The notes beneath the pieces are model-generated. The model was not told the DNA's origin. It made no database searches and saw only the letters and a program-made list of their open reading frames with translations. A program made the position numbers and the translations under genes. Below are positions 1 to 13,066 of a stretch of 64,000 nucleotides of DNA, piece by piece. Position 1 is the stretch's first letter. Each line of letters opens with the position of its first letter. Source of the stretch: Acanthornis magna (taxonomy: Eukaryota > Chordata > Aves > Passeriformes > Acanthizidae); assembly GCA_036785705.1 (NCBI GenBank), contig JAWUZG010000355.1, positions 310,001-374,000 of the forward strand. Direction: 5' to 3'.

Positions 1-2815
1 CTTGACTCTTGTCTTTTCCAGTCAGTTTTTCTCTCTCATTCAGCAGCAGCCTCCCTAACACTGCCACACTAGTTTAGTCACACCAGCCACTTCATGACCT
101 CTTGCTGCAGCCTTCAGTAACACAGGACTTCATTCTGCAGCTTCATGAGCTGGATCATTGTGTTGTTACTCAGACATGCTCACCTGGGACATGGAGAGGC
201 ACTGAAGCTTTGCACAGTGCCTGGAACAGAATTTTGCTAAAACTCACAGCAACCTTCATTCTCCAAAGTATGCGTAAGACTAAGACACAGCAACAATGCC
301 CCAACACAACTAGCTGCTCTGATTTTTCTGGGGATTAAGGACCACCTGTAAGAAAAGGAGGGAAGGTTTATTTGCCATTGACCCCAAAGAGTCATTTTTC
401 TTTGGACTCATTCTTCAGAGTATGTGGAAAAGGCACAGCACATCACTACAGAGCTCTGCAGAGTGAGCTGCACTCACCCTGCAACTGAAGGAAAAGGTTC
501 TTGCATCTCTAACACTAAAGCAAGGGTCCTCTTTTTGGATACAATCAAGAATTAGTTTTTCAGTTGCAGAAATGCTAAATACGCATAAATACATTTTAAA
601 ACTGGGCAGAGACATCCATTCCAAATTCTCAGCTTTGACATTCCTCACATACTAAGACTCACTTTCCGACGTGCAGAATAACACACATTTCTGTGGTATT
701 TTACCAGTACTAAGCACTATTACAGGCAAATAGGAACTGATCTATATACCAAAATACACTGCTGAGGATCTGTCATCCCTACTCTATGTATTTCAGATTT
801 TGCTGTTTCTCTGTTCAAACTTCAGACTAGCTCTGCTTTGATGCCTTGTCCTGAAGCTCACACATACCTGGTGTGCATTCAAGACTCCCTGAGCACATCC
901 TCTAGTTTAGTCTCATTAAAAAAAAAACATCAACTTCACATTCTTCGTGCACTGCTGTTCAACCAAGACCAATCAAAGGGGACCAACTAGGAAATTCACT
1001 TCAGAGGAGCATCCCTGATCTGAATTAAAACATGAATATAGATGCAGTTGTTGAGACACTCATTTTTTGTGGTCCATTAAGTTTTGACAAATGACCATGT
1101 CTCAGTGATAACCACATGGAAGCTCATCATAGGAATAGGATTTGAATTTTTGTTGTAGTTACATTAGACAATGACTAAACCCGCAAGGACTTTAAGCATA
1201 TATACTCTGAATTGTTTCCTTCCAAAAAGAGCTAAATTATTTTCAGACTGTGTTTTATCACAGCTTACTATCTCAGCAGGCACAGCTCCACTGAAACTGC
1301 CTTGTTTGCCTCTACAAGATCCTGTGATTTTTACTGTCAAAAAAATATGCCAGATTTCCCTATTAGTCACTCACTGAATTACAGGGCATGGGATCCCAGG
1401 CATGGCCAGCATATCAGGGGCATCAGCATCCCTGCTCACAACCAGATTGTGCTGCTTAGCTGAAGGATGAGATCCTGCTCTTGCCCACATTCAGAATGGT
1501 CTGGATGTAGAGGAGAGGACCCACACAGTAGCAGTGCCAGGGCCCAGGTAACCCCCTTGCTCTAAGTGGGGCATAAACATCACTTAAGCTGCCTCTAGTT
1601 TGTAGCTTTTCAGCTTCAAAGTCAAGTTAATAAAATGTCTGTCGTTGTGAAAGCATTACATAGAAAATAATAAAAGCTCAGAAAAAAAATGTAACAGGGA
1701 ACAGAAATTCCTCCATAAGCCACGACTATGAATTTGTCCCAACAAACCATTCTGATCATCACAATTTAGCAGCACCTGATTGCTCAGGGACATTATCTTG
1801 GCAGTGTCAGCCCAGACTGTAGGCGAGCACCCAACATCTTCAAAGCCCCCCCAGAAGTTAGTGTTAATTTGCAACACTGTTGAAAGGGCCTGCAGACAGG
1901 AAAAGGGATGAAAAGCACAAAAAGAGGGACATCCTCTCGTAAATCCAGATGTGGTCCCTCAGATCTTCCTCCTGAGGCACGCTGACAAAGCAAAGCAGCG
2001 AAATTGCCTCTTGTGCTGTTCTATAAATGCTCCTTCACCCTGGAAATTGGGAAATTTAAACAATATCAGATTGAGACCCTTCCACTCTCAGGAAACCAAT
2101 CAACAAATTTATTGCTTGATGCAAGTTTTAATGTTTAGAAAAGTTAAAAAGAGGGTTTGTTTTAAAGGATGTTAAAGAAATAGTAGGAAACAACCAAAAC
2201 AGCATCAGTTACCTGTTACATTTCAACAACTACTGAACCATAAAATCTTCCATCAATCCCTTCAACTTTTTTGGCAAGTCAAACACTCAGGTAGTTATCC
2301 TCTGACACAAAACAAAGATTTTACAGTTTTGGATGGAAGAAATTAGTGCCATGTCTTTTTGCTATATAAAATATCCCTTTTGCTATCATTCCTTTTCCAA
2401 AGCTTTTAGAAAGCCTAGTGAAAGTGGGAGCATACCTTTCACATTATCAAGACAGCACCTAAATTTTCATCTTCCATATTCCAATAAGGCAGCTAGCATA
2501 AAACATTTAGAAGCACCATAAGATGGAAATGTAGCAGGGTAACTCATTGAGAACTGAAAGTCTCAGTTGCATCTCTCAGTCATGCACAGTTCTTATTCTT
2601 TCCTTCACTGAGAGAAACACAGTAATGAAAGAGTTATAAAATGGTGAATATGACAGGTGCAGGTTAAGATGGAGTCAAACAGAGATGAACTGATATTTTA
2701 TTATTATTTTAATAAATACATAATCTAACTGCTTTACTTAGATGCATTGGTTCCAGTGTAATTATTTCTATTGCTTATGATTTTGGTGCTATACGAGAGT
2801 AAATCCCTACCATCT
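1..2815. other. Unique AT-rich non-coding DNA
   Basis: No gene, RNA or mobile element is recognisable. Open frames are all under about 80 codons, match no family I know, and overlap freely on both strands, as expected by chance. A somewhat GC-richer patch lies at about 1,380-1,570 but carries no CpG cluster and no repeat I can name. The rest is ordinary AT-rich vertebrate sequence with short A and T runs. Confidence 0.6.
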
Positions 2816-2819
2816 AAAG

Positions 2820-2965
2820 CCAATAGGAGAGCTAATCTTGACTGCCTATAAAAGGGAAGTATTGTACAATTGCTGAGACAAAGGGAAGAGTACCACCATT
2901 TCAGCTGATGATTGCTGTATTACAAATCTTTTTGCAATGCTGATGACTCTTAGGAAAAGGTAAGG
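2820..2965 (+). promoter_or_regulatory. Possible promoter plus short first exon
   Basis: Seen: a CCAAT pentamer at 2,820-2,824, a canonical TATAAAAG box at 2,847-2,854, then about 110 bp later the string AAAAG|GTAAGG with the GT at 2,960-2,961, a good vertebrate 5' splice site. A start about 30 bp after the TATA box would fall near 2,875-2,880, giving a first exon of about 80 bp. An ATG at 2,937 would encode eight residues (M-L-M-T-L-R-K-R, the last codon split by the junction). Spacing and order of all three signals fit a TATA-type tissue-specific promoter or a lncRNA start. Against: each signal is short and common by chance, no downstream exon is recognisable, and there is no CpG island. 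Confidence 0.25.
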
Positions 2966-5285
2966 CCTATTTTCTGGCCAGAATTTTGTGTTGCTTCAAA
3001 ATTAAGAGTACAAGAGCAAAAGAGGTACCAAAGGAAAAACAACAAAGAAACAGTGCCTGAAATTTTATGGTGAAACTAAATGATCACGGCTGCAGCTTGC
3101 TGCCAGTGGAAATGAGAACAGACTTCCCTTTCCAATACTGTCAGAAAGCCCATCCGGGGAAGATGCTCAACAGTGCCCAAACCAAACCACAGTCAACAGA
3201 TTACCAGAAGATGATCTTTCTGTTAAGGCTGTTTTTAATAAACAGGCTCATCCAGAACAGGAGGTGAAAACTCCCATCTTTAGAGCACAAATCTTCATCA
3301 GTTTCTTTGAAGAAATAGCTTATTTTCAAGTGCTTCAGCATAGCAAATCCCAGGTAAAAGCAAATAAGAAAAATGACCTCTAGAAGTATTGTCATAAATC
3401 TCATAGGTGTACTCACTAGTCACTTTTCTAGAAAGTTTCATGCATGTAAAGCATTGCCTTTGAGACCATTTGCCACAATAAAACACAGCTGAAGATGCAA
3501 GAAATTTCTCACATATGAGAAAATTTTAATTTTCATTAATTTTATCTCAGTCTAAATAACCAGTCTCTGGAAAAATTGCACAAAAAATTATTTGACACTT
3601 CAAGAATAAGGGATATTATTTTAAAGAGATGCCTCATATTTTTTCAGAGTGTCTTGTGATAACATTTCAGTTCTCACTTTAACCAAAAGACTTACTGTTT
3701 TTGCAGTACGAGAAGCATATATGATATACTCCATTTCTGGAGTGAAAGGTGAAGTATTTCTGGATATTTCTGGATAAAAGGTGAAAGATATGCAAGACAT
3801 ACATACAATCTTAGGAGAACATATTGAAAGTTATGTAAAAAGTACATTAAAAGACTCCACAAGAGAAATAGTGAATTAGCAGGAGGACTAGGGAGATTTT
3901 TGTTACCTCTGCTGTTCAGAGGTAACTTTTTCTGCAAAAAAAACTGCTAGTGGCTTGAACTGGGATAGCCAAATCCTAGTCAGCAGATCCTTTTAGATTT
4001 TCTTAACTCCAGGCCCAACATGTGGCACTAGAGTAGGAAATCACCTCTTGAAATCCTTTCCTAAAGGGGAACCATGAGCTGAGTCTGCCAGGAAGAACTG
4101 TAAGACTCCCCTCCTCACTTCTGAGAGACAGGACAAATGAAAACACAAATGAAAAGCATCCATTCTTCCTTCCTATTTGTCTAAACCAGCCCTGTAACCC
4201 ACCTTCAAAAAATTAAATTTTTGGAAAAACAACAATGTAACCAACTTAGCAGGCAGGAGATAGAACACTGATGCAAGGTGATAATGGTGTCTCAAAGGGC
4301 AGAAGAAATTCAGAGTTGGCCTCTGCAAAGAAGATGTAACTCCATGTGCAGACGTGGGTCTAGACAGTTTTAGTGAACATATTTTATTGCTCTGTCAGCC
4401 CGTGTTTAAATGTGACTTCACATCTACCTCACTTTTGCATGTGCATACAAAAATATGCATTTTTTAAAAAAAATCTCAGAGAAAAAAGTGTTAGCTGATG
4501 TAGAGCAATAATCCTGTGGCAGAACAGTTTACAAAAGATGACAGAAAGCAGGCAGCACAAGTAAACCTCTGGAGAAGATCCCATGGGAAAATGAGAAAAG
4601 CTTAGTCAAAGAAGATCAGATAATTAGGGCACTGTTATAAAAAACACAACTGAATTACTGAAATTTAAAACAAACATAGACTAGGTCATAAACTTACTGG
4701 TGTCATTAATGCACGGCGAAGTTGAAAGAAAAATCCTCCATGACTAAGGATGAGCGAGTTGTGTGATCAGTTAAAGAGAACAATATGAATTCAAAATAAA
4801 AATGTCCCCAAGAGAAAAAAAAAAATCCACCTGTGAAGAGAAGAAATGAAAAAATCTTACTAAAAAAACAAACCAAACCAAACAAAAACCCCCCCATCAA
4901 GTAAGAATTCTATGGAGTTGAGTGACAACAAAAAAAAAAAAACTTCTACAAAGTTAAAACTACAGGGAGGAAAACACAGTCACTTTCTAAGAGGATCAAG
5001 TGCTCAAACAGCATCAGTGTCAAGTGCGGAGAGCCTATCAGTCTTACCACAAGAAAAAATGTGCCATGTACACTTATTAATTCCCAACACTGCAGTGCAA
5101 AGCTGTAACACCTTTCACAGTATATTAACAGTATAACAACTGCTTCTGGAGAGGCTGGGAAGTTAAAAAGCTAAAAATGAACATTTGAATTTTAAAGTTT
5201 GCTTGGGCAGCAACTGAGTACCATACTAAGACTTTAAAATAATGAGAGCAGTGATATACACCAGAAAAACTGGATTTATTTTATA
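2966..5285. other. Unique AT-rich non-coding DNA
   Basis: No gene is seen. A decanucleotide (TTTCTGGATA) is repeated head to tail at about 3,757-3,776. An A-rich stretch at about 4,810-4,940 includes loosely repeated AAACC units. A perfect hairpin at 3,902-3,926 is listed separately. Confidence 0.6.
3902..3926. repeat. Perfect 10-bp inverted repeat (hairpin)
   Basis: GTTACCTCTG at 3,902-3,911 is followed by a 5-nt loop and then its exact reverse complement at 3,917-3,926. It is too short for a microRNA precursor, and the T run that follows is not meaningful in a vertebrate. It is probably a chance or decayed structure. Confidence 0.8.
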
Positions 5286-5289
5286 ACAC

Positions 5290-5445
5290 CTGTGCACCCA
5301 CAGGGGATGGCAAGCCTTGTCAGAGCCCTGAGAGTGGCTGAGGATATCTTTTCACACTATTGCTACTATTAGGGTCACTTCACCACTATTGGCTTGGACT
5401 ACATGGTCTCCAGAGGTCCCTTGCAACTATTCTGTGATTATTTCC
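5290..5445 (+). mobile_element. CR1 LINE fragment, 3' end, plus strand
   Basis: The last part reads as the CR1 3' terminal region: a 'ttggact(a)...tggtctccagaggtccct-tgcaac' stretch ending in ATTCTGTGATT at about 5,430-5,440, the CR1 terminal octamer type. Only about 150 bp remain and it is clearly diverged, so it is an old, 5'-truncated copy. CR1 is the dominant non-LTR retrotransposon of birds and reptiles; it inserts 5'-truncated and without a poly-A tail. Confidence 0.75.
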
Positions 5446-6685
5446 CCAGCTGAAGGGGAAGGGAACTGACACGGGCATATTTTAGGAAGCAAGATCTAAG
5501 ATCTGTTCATTATACTGCATAAATAAGAACTCAGTGTTAATAGTATTTTCATCAAGCCAAAGACTGGATAAGCATTAGAGCCTTAGTTATCCTGTGGCAG
5601 AAAAAGTTATAGGGACACTAAAGTTTACACACTGCATTTGTGTGTGAGATTTTAATTTAGTTAAAACAACTTCCAAGATTACTATAACTGAAAGGAGTTG
5701 AGAATAAAAAATAAACCTTCATTTGTTTACTGTGTTTAAAGTAAATATTGTTTGCTCAACTTCCTTGAAATATTGCCAAGAGTATTTGTATTTATTTCTT
5801 CCTCTAACAGATGAATAACACTTCAAGGAGAAAAATATAAACCCAATGACATCTTCAAACATTCTGGTTAGCATCTGAAACAAATGCTATTGTATGATTA
5901 ACCCCCTACTTTGTCTATTCCCTTTAAAGAACAAAACAGGAGTTTAATTTTAGTTTTGCTAATTACAAAATATACTTACCATAAATTGTTGACTATCCAG
6001 TTCTAAGTGCTACTTACCTGTAAAACAAATCAAACAAAGAGTTACTTAACAGCGCAATAAACTACACAGGAGTGTGGATATAATTTAGGTGGCTTGATGA
6101 TCATTCCTTTTTTGATTACCAGAGTTAAATGAAAAAATGGAGTGAACCCAAGGATTCAGGAAAAAAAATAAGAACTCCAGCTGGAACACTGATATGCAAC
6201 TGGAAAGCTCAGTCTCAGCAAAAGCACTTTATGACTTGAACTTCACTGCCCCCAAGGTGAAGGGAAAATGGCCAAAACTAAAACTTGCTTGTTCTGACTC
6301 TCAGAATTGCTTCTGTCCCACCTAAGATGAGCATCTGTAACACGGGATACAAGCTCTTTATGAGGTACAGTCTCCAGCGTATTCCCTTTCAGACTAAACT
6401 TCACAGGAACCACAAACCAATATTGCTTATATTACAAAGAATTTCACAACTTAAATGAGTTAACTAGCAAACTCCACTAAGGCCTTTACATGCTCACTGA
6501 GAGTTGGGTAAGGGTAGGGCCATTACTGCATTTGACATTGCTGTGTCTTGGCTTCATTTTTCTTCTAAAAAACTTTCCTTCTTAAAAGAATAAAATTAAA
6601 CTATAAGCATCTGTTACTCTCTCTCTATCAAAGGTGACAATTGCAAGGCTGCAAGTACTTAATAGTGGTATCTTTAATAATCAAA
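5446..6685. other. Unique AT-rich non-coding DNA
   Basis: No gene or repeat is recognised. A good splice-acceptor-like tract (pyrimidines, then AACAG) ends at 5,810. It is followed by an ATG frame that stops after nine codons, so it gives no support for an exon. Confidence 0.6.
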
Positions 6686-6750
6686 CAGTGATAGAAATAT
6701 TGGTTGGAAGGAGCCTCTAGATGTCATCCAGTCCAACTTCCTTTATTGGG
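6685..6750 (-). mobile_element. CR1 LINE scrap, minus strand
   Basis: The stretch 'ggttggaaggagcctctagatgtc' followed by 'atccagtccaac' is the reverse complement of the last about 60 bp of avian CR1. The terminal octamers are decayed and the element cannot be followed beyond about 6,750. Confidence 0.7.
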
Positions 6751-9700
6751 AGTGCATAAAATTAGATAAATTCTTGAGTTTAGTGTTCTTTGAAATAGAA
6801 CTATCAAACAGGAGCTAAATACAGGAAAAACCCCTGTTTCATTAACAAAATATTACAACTAAACAGTTCGCAATATGTATTGCAGTCAGACACTGCATAT
6901 TTTTATGGCAGAAACTCTGATATTGTGGTACTTAGAGATACAAAGGCTTGAAGGTAATAAAGTTAACAGCTTATTCATTCAAACTCCAACTTTTGCAGGA
7001 AATTGTCTGAATATTCTTTGGCATAGAGCATCTTTGATACTGTTATACCAAATACATGTTATTTATCCCTTAAATCATAAAATGTGTTTGAATATGCCAA
7101 TTTCTTTTTAATACATAATCCATACCATATCAAAATTCAGGCTTTTACTACATATACATGATGTCCAAATTCTAAATACATAGACCCATGCTGCATTCAC
7201 ACTGGGGTCTTGGCAGCTTCCATAACAGAGAACTCTCACAAGTGGACCAAAAGTTCAGTTAGAAATATCATGTATTACAATCCACCATGGCAATGATGTC
7301 TTTTGCTTTGAAGATTTAAAATAAAATACAAATTTGAACAAGAAAACCTGTCAAAACAAAAAAAGATATTTGGGGAAGAAGAAAAAATAAATAAAAATCA
7401 CTGGGATGAAGGAAGAAGGAACAGTGTGGCCTTAAAAATAGCAAGAAGTTCTCTCTAATAGCTTTGCCACTGATCATACCATAACCCTTGTTAAATGCAT
7501 TTCATCTCAGCTCAAAATTTGAAACAGGTCTCATTTGCAGTCAAAATAAATCCAGAAAAGCTTCATAGGGATATTTCTCGTCTAAGCTAAGTTTGTTAAT
7601 CAATCATGCTAAAGAGTATAGAAAAACAATCTTTAGATTCCTGACTATCTGGAACAATTTTTCATATCTTGAATTCTCCATGTGATGTAAGGATATTAAT
7701 ACAATACACTATTCACAACATTATGACATATTATAATTATCTCCATGGATGCCAGAAACAATTTTGACCATTGTGATAGACTGGGTACTACCTAAAAGAA
7801 ACAAACCCAGTATATATTTTAAAATATATGGGTACAAGTGCACTATGCTTAGATCATACTGACAAAAACTTGAAGAAAGTCAAGGGCAGCTGGGGCTGGG
7901 AAAGGATGATGCCAATTTAAACTTTAAGATTGACAGCTCTGTTTGGGATAAGGAAAGCTGAGTGGATCTTATTCAGCAAGGGAAAATCACTATGGGGGAA
8001 GAGAAGATGTAGGAGTAATATATTAAAAATAAATATGGAACTTGAGGGCATGTTTAATGTAAAGCAAGCAAAATGCTTTGCTAAAAAATGTGGCCTTTGT
8101 GGTCTTTTGAAACTATTACCATAATTTTTTTTTCTCCCCTTGAGCTAAGTTCTTAAGCAGACATAAAAATAGTTGTAAATGATAATTAGTATTCAGAAAC
8201 ACATTTTAGCATGAGAAATAGAAATGTGCTCTGAGGAGCTCAGCCTTGCTGCCCTGGGACAGCTCTGTCCCCGACACCAAACATGGACAAACAGCTTCCC
8301 AAGGCTTTACACTGTCCACGGTCACAATGTGACACCAGTGCCCACTCCTGCATGAGTAAAGTCCTGGGAAACCCAAAAAAAGCCAGCGAGTGCCAGTGAA
8401 GGCTCTGGGGGACACAGACACACAGGTCTGCCATCCTGCTGACAGCAAGTGATAAGCACTTCTTGAGTCTTCAAGAACCTGGAAAATCTGAACTTGCAAA
8501 CCAGTTGGAGGGGGAAAAAAAGCTGCTAAGAAAAGCTTCTCCAACTAAAGTGAGCTTTGGGAACAAATGTAATTTCCAGGAGATCCAGCTCCACTGTTGA
8601 CACAGGTCTGTTACTTACATGCTGCTTGTAATAATAATTCTGGCCCAGGGTGAACTTCTTTAAGGAAGAACCAAGACTTCAAATTTTACTCTTCTCCAAC
8701 AAAAAGCTGACTGGCACTTCTGCATCTGCTCCTACTCAACACAAGCAATCATGTACACATGGTTTGGCTTCACAGCCTTCCCAGACCTGACTTTTCATAG
8801 CACTTCATGCCTTGGTCTTCACTCCTGCACACTGGACAAGTTCTACTTCAAGCTGGCCATAGAAACAAGGGCAGGATTTGACCTCAAGAATTTCCTAATC
8901 CAAAAATTCCATTGATGCAACAGCTGCTGCCTTCATATGATGACAGAAAAATTGCACCAACAGTGCAATTTGATGCTATGCCCCTGAGGACCACTTAAAA
9001 CTACTGCCTTGACTCAGACCATGCTCATTTTCCTCCAGGAAGCTGAAATATAATACTCTCAATGATTTAGAGAGAGCTGTTGAAAAGCCTTTGCCAACCT
9101 CAGGAAATCAGGAAAAGTTGTTTTTACTGAGCTGGGAAAGGGGAAAACAACACAAAAACTGTAGGTGTTCTTCTTGGTTTGCTTTTTGAAGCCATTAATT
9201 GATCAAATGGTTAACTCTTCATAGAAATATCTGACATAGCTGAGTGAGGCTACAAGATATAAGAATGTGCTTCAGTAAACAGGCTGTAATTAATTTATTA
9301 CTAAAAAAACATTTATTTATGCACAAAGGAAGGTTTCCAGCTTCCAGGTTTTTATACATACATGTTTTTCACACTAACAATGCCAATATCCACTGACGTA
9401 AAAAAGAAAAGAGTCATTTCTGTTTGCATGATAATCTATATCTGCAGAAAAACTTTCCCTATCAAGGGTAAGGAACATCCCTATAGCTCTCCTTCAAAAT
9501 TTCTGCTTTCTACTGTAATCCCAATAGAAATCTACAGCATCTGGGCTTTACCAAAAATTTCTTACTAAAACTAACGCTCTCCTTTGAGCCCAGAAGAGAT
9601 TCCATGAGCTGGTTTCTTCCACCTATGCTGACATAAAAGGATTTATTTCTTTCGACAACAAATAAAAATACTGTCACATTAAACTCTGTTTTAGTATATA

Positions 9701-11160
9701 TTTCTGCGATGCACATGTTATTTCTCTGATAGGACTGTATTCCAACTTCCCAAACACCCCCACTCTATATGCTCTAACTGATCTTCCTACTTATACCTAA
9801 GTTTAATATACATTAATAAAATCTATTGTCTAAAAAGTTTTATTTGTTTCCTAAAAATAGTACTCCAGCTTTCCAAGCCATTTAAATTTAAGGTGTAACT
9901 ACAAAGATGTTACATACTGACCTAATCAAAAGCATGTTGACACCAAAATTTGGATCAAGTTTTTGGTGCCCAAACAAATATTTTCTTTTAGCATATTTCT
10001 TTGGACTCAAAGACATTTAATTCAGGTCTGGAACTATATCTTGAACATAAAACATATTTCAGAAATAATAATTGAAAAATAAGGAATTAAGTAGTTCCTA
10101 AAAAAGAAATTTTTATAAACTTGCATCCACAAAGTTAGTGTTCTGGTATGAATCAGAACTTTATTTCTTATCAAAGAACAACAATCACATCATTCTCTCC
10201 ATCCATAAAATGTGAACAGCAACTGCTATTCAAGTATTGGTAATGGGTAAAAAAAAGGCTTGTATCAAACCTAATGACTTTTGGAATCAATAATATTAAA
10301 ACTAAAAAATTGATTTTAAATTAAATGTAGATCTTGGTGTACTGTCATTATACCAAAACACTTACCATAACAATGCACTTCAGTTGTTTTCTAAAAACCC
10401 TAACATCTCTTGAAGTTATGGAGCAAAATGCTGGAATTCTTACTCAAATAATAATTAAGTTTTGCTGGACCAAGGACTGTAGATTTCGAGCTAACTCCAA
10501 AGGGAACTTGGACAGGGAAATTTCTTCAATAGACCTTTAAGCAAAACCTTGATTTCTGTTACAGGTCTGACTAAATCTGGGCAAGTTCTCAAGTGGATTG
10601 CAACAATTATTAATGAATATACAAACTCAGCTGATTAGCTTGAGAAAATCTGCATCTCTTCCCCATAAAAAAGTTCTCTCCCTCATGTTGAAATGTATTG
10701 GTGCCAGGATGAAAGCTGGCACATGAAAGCTGCAGTGTGGTTGATCACCTTGCTTTCAGCTTTTCCCAGTACGGTGATGCAAAACCTCCAGATTTCATTT
10801 GCAAAAACACTCCTTTCTCCAGACATCAAACACTCATTCACGTTGGCAGCACAAAAACCACTTAGAAACAGCCACAATAATAGCTGTGATCATACATGCA
10901 ATTATATGCAAAACGCTACAAGAAATTGATGAAAGTTTTGTTCCAGAAGCTGGCAAATTTGCATGGATTTATCCAATCTGTGCTTTGGATAGGGTCATTC
11001 ATCCCAACAAATAATCTCAGAAGCTCAGTGGTCAGCAGAGTTGAAAGTCTGTGCTTGTGCTAAAAGGTGACATTTGAAATGCACTACATATGCCATTATT
11101 TTTAGCTTTGCACATAAATAAAAACTCCCAGTGACAAAAAATACAATAATGCTGAACTTT
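6751..11160. other. Unique AT-rich non-coding DNA
   Basis: No gene is recognised in about 4.4 kb. An 18-bp AT palindrome (ATATATTTT followed by its complement) lies at 7,812-7,829. A GC-richer patch at about 8,220-8,500 carries overlapping open frames on the minus strand (112 and 64 codons) with no familiar motif. Stretches around 9,270-9,320 and 10,260-10,330 are very AT-rich with ATTA/TAAT cores. Confidence 0.55.
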
Positions 11161-11161
11161 G

Positions 11162-11536
11162 CTAGGCAAAACCTGATCGAAACCAACGCAACAGGGGCTC
11201 ATACAACTTAGTCTGCAGTTCCATGAATTCAGCGTAAATACTCTTACGGATCAATCTAGTTCAAACACTTTTCTTGTCCAAAAACTTAGAGATGCTGCAG
11301 TCATTGTTGGTGACTGACCTCGATGCAAACGTCAGCTGATTATCTGGCAGACATCCCCTTTTAGACAGGAAGCTTCTGTTTTCTTTTTTAGCAGCATATG
11401 CCTTTCCAAACCATTGATCATTCCATTTCTCATCAGCACTGCTATTTTCTAATCTCTCTTTTTGAATTTTAAACACTGGAATAGAAACTATTCTTTTGAT
11501 AACTTCCTTAATACTTTCCTGTTCCAAAATAAGCAT
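11162..11536 (-). pseudogene. Coding-like stretch, one in-frame stop, unidentified
   Basis: On the minus strand a 91-codon open frame starts at 11,536 and meets TGA at 11,261-11,263. The same frame then runs on for 32 more codons to TAG at 11,162-11,164. The translation has the look of a real soluble protein: rich in K, E, D, N and S, few leucines and prolines, two Trp near the middle (W-N-D-Q-W-F-G-K), and a plausible C-terminus after the TGA (M-E-L-Q-T-K-L-Y-E). I do not recognise the family and name no function. An in-frame TAA lies a few codons upstream of the ATG and no convincing splice acceptor is seen, so a decayed retrocopy, a lost exon or chance are all possible. There is no poly-A tract at the 3' side. 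Confidence 0.3.
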
Positions 11537-11539
11537 CTT

Positions 11540-12730
11540 AACTATTCTTTAATATTTCCATTCTTTTCCTTATTTTGATCTCACAGGTCATCCATTGCCT
11601 CTTACTATTTGCTTATTGATATTTCTGCATTTTGCCTAAGCCTCCTCATTGTTACAGATACATTTAACATTAACCTGTTATTTTCCAGTCAAATATCTGT
11701 TTCATCAATTCTCTCATATTACTCTGTTCCATTTATGGCCACTAAAACCATAACAGTTTTAAAATTAAATACAAAATACAGAAATGCTGCAACTATGGAG
11801 AATTTCAAGTCATTACCTCACAATCACAAATACTAGAACCATCTTTCATGTGGAATTCACTTTAATTTAGTTTGCTTCACTACCAGGCTATCAAAAACAA
11901 AACTCTTAAGTGGATTAAAAAGCACTAGCTAAACTTTCAATTGCATAATTTGGCTTAAATTGTTTGTAAGGGCATATAATTATGCCATATAAAACATACA
12001 GTTGAAAAAAATTCAGTCACTATTCTAAGGAAATGGCTATTTTTATTTAGTCATGGAAAAATACTCTGAGTTGGAAAGCATAGGGGCCCAGCATACACAC
12101 TGAGTACAAATTCTTCAGTCTCTTTCACAAATGTCTCTTATTATGGACTAACATAGTTTTATTTCGGACTTCCTCAGCAGAAATGTACAGACAAAGATCA
12201 TTCCCAGTGAACTGAAACACCAGCAAAGTCCCCAGCCTAACGTGGGCTTCCTGCACTGCGACCTTTGCGTGATGTGCCAAGCCCTTCCACATGCATGCAA
12301 GGTGCAGGCACTGGGGAGCACCTGGGACTTGCCAAGCAAATTGCAGACACGCTGTTACTCCTCCTGTGCTCAGGAAATAACAGAGCGTGACAGGCACAAC
12401 TAAAATGCTACCATACGTACTGAAATGCCAGGCAAATTACCCCGAACACAATGTCTACCCTGAAATCACAAATTGAATATTGAGCAAAAGACTGCCCCTG
12501 CAGACCTCCATGTCAAAGTCCGTTTGGTTTTGTTTCTGTTTCATGTATTTTTACAACTGCTCCTTCTGAAAGCTGCTCCAAGGCCTCACCATGTTCTTGT
12601 TTAAAACCTTTTTCTAATTAACAGTCTTCATCTATTTCTTCCCATTATACCTATTAGCAGTAATGAACTTACAGAGAGCAGTAAGAAGCCTTTCAAAGAC
12701 TTCATTTGACTTCTCTGAACAGCCAAACAC
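11540..12730. other. Unique non-coding DNA
   Basis: No gene is recognised. Reading the minus strand upstream of the coding-like stretch (11,540-11,880), short open pieces occur in different frames but do not join into one reading frame or meet phase-compatible splice sites. Around 12,130-12,400 overlapping minus-strand frames of 63 and 90 codons show no known motif. Confidence 0.5.
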
Positions 12731-12734
12731 TCTT

Positions 12735-12830
12735 ATTCCTCCCTATTGCCCATAATCAATCATTTTCACAGCCCTGCTTTGTACCTGCTCCACTTTGATT
12801 TCACCTCTAGCGGGACTTGAGCTACATTTA
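12735..12830 (-). mobile_element. Ancient CR1-type LINE fragment, minus strand
   Basis: The string 'aatcattttcacagccctgct' continuing 'ttgtacctgctccactttg' matches, in reverse orientation, the stretch of old CR1 elements whose usual form reads '...aatcatttttgtagcccttctctgtacctgctccagtttg'. It is strongly diverged. Boundaries are approximate and the flanks are not recognisable. Confidence 0.5.
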
Positions 12831-13066
12831 AAAAAACCCACTCTGGAAATTCCTGAGCCAATAACTTTCAAGTGTCATTTTCTTTTTTCGTCAGCACGTC
12901 ACTAGTGGCTGCTGGTGGTGGTTTATGGTATGGCTTAGCAGAACACACCAGTACACACCGGTCAGTCATTTCCAGACTGGTGGAAATCTCTTGGAGTGGT
13001 GGCTCACACTCCATCAACAGTTCTTGTTATCTGTCCCCAGCCACTGCAATACAGTTCTGTTGAACC

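Noticed and set aside
5760..5850. Splice-acceptor-like tract ending at 5,810
   Set aside because: The sequence after it stops within nine codons in the ATG frame, and no matching donor or open exon follows.
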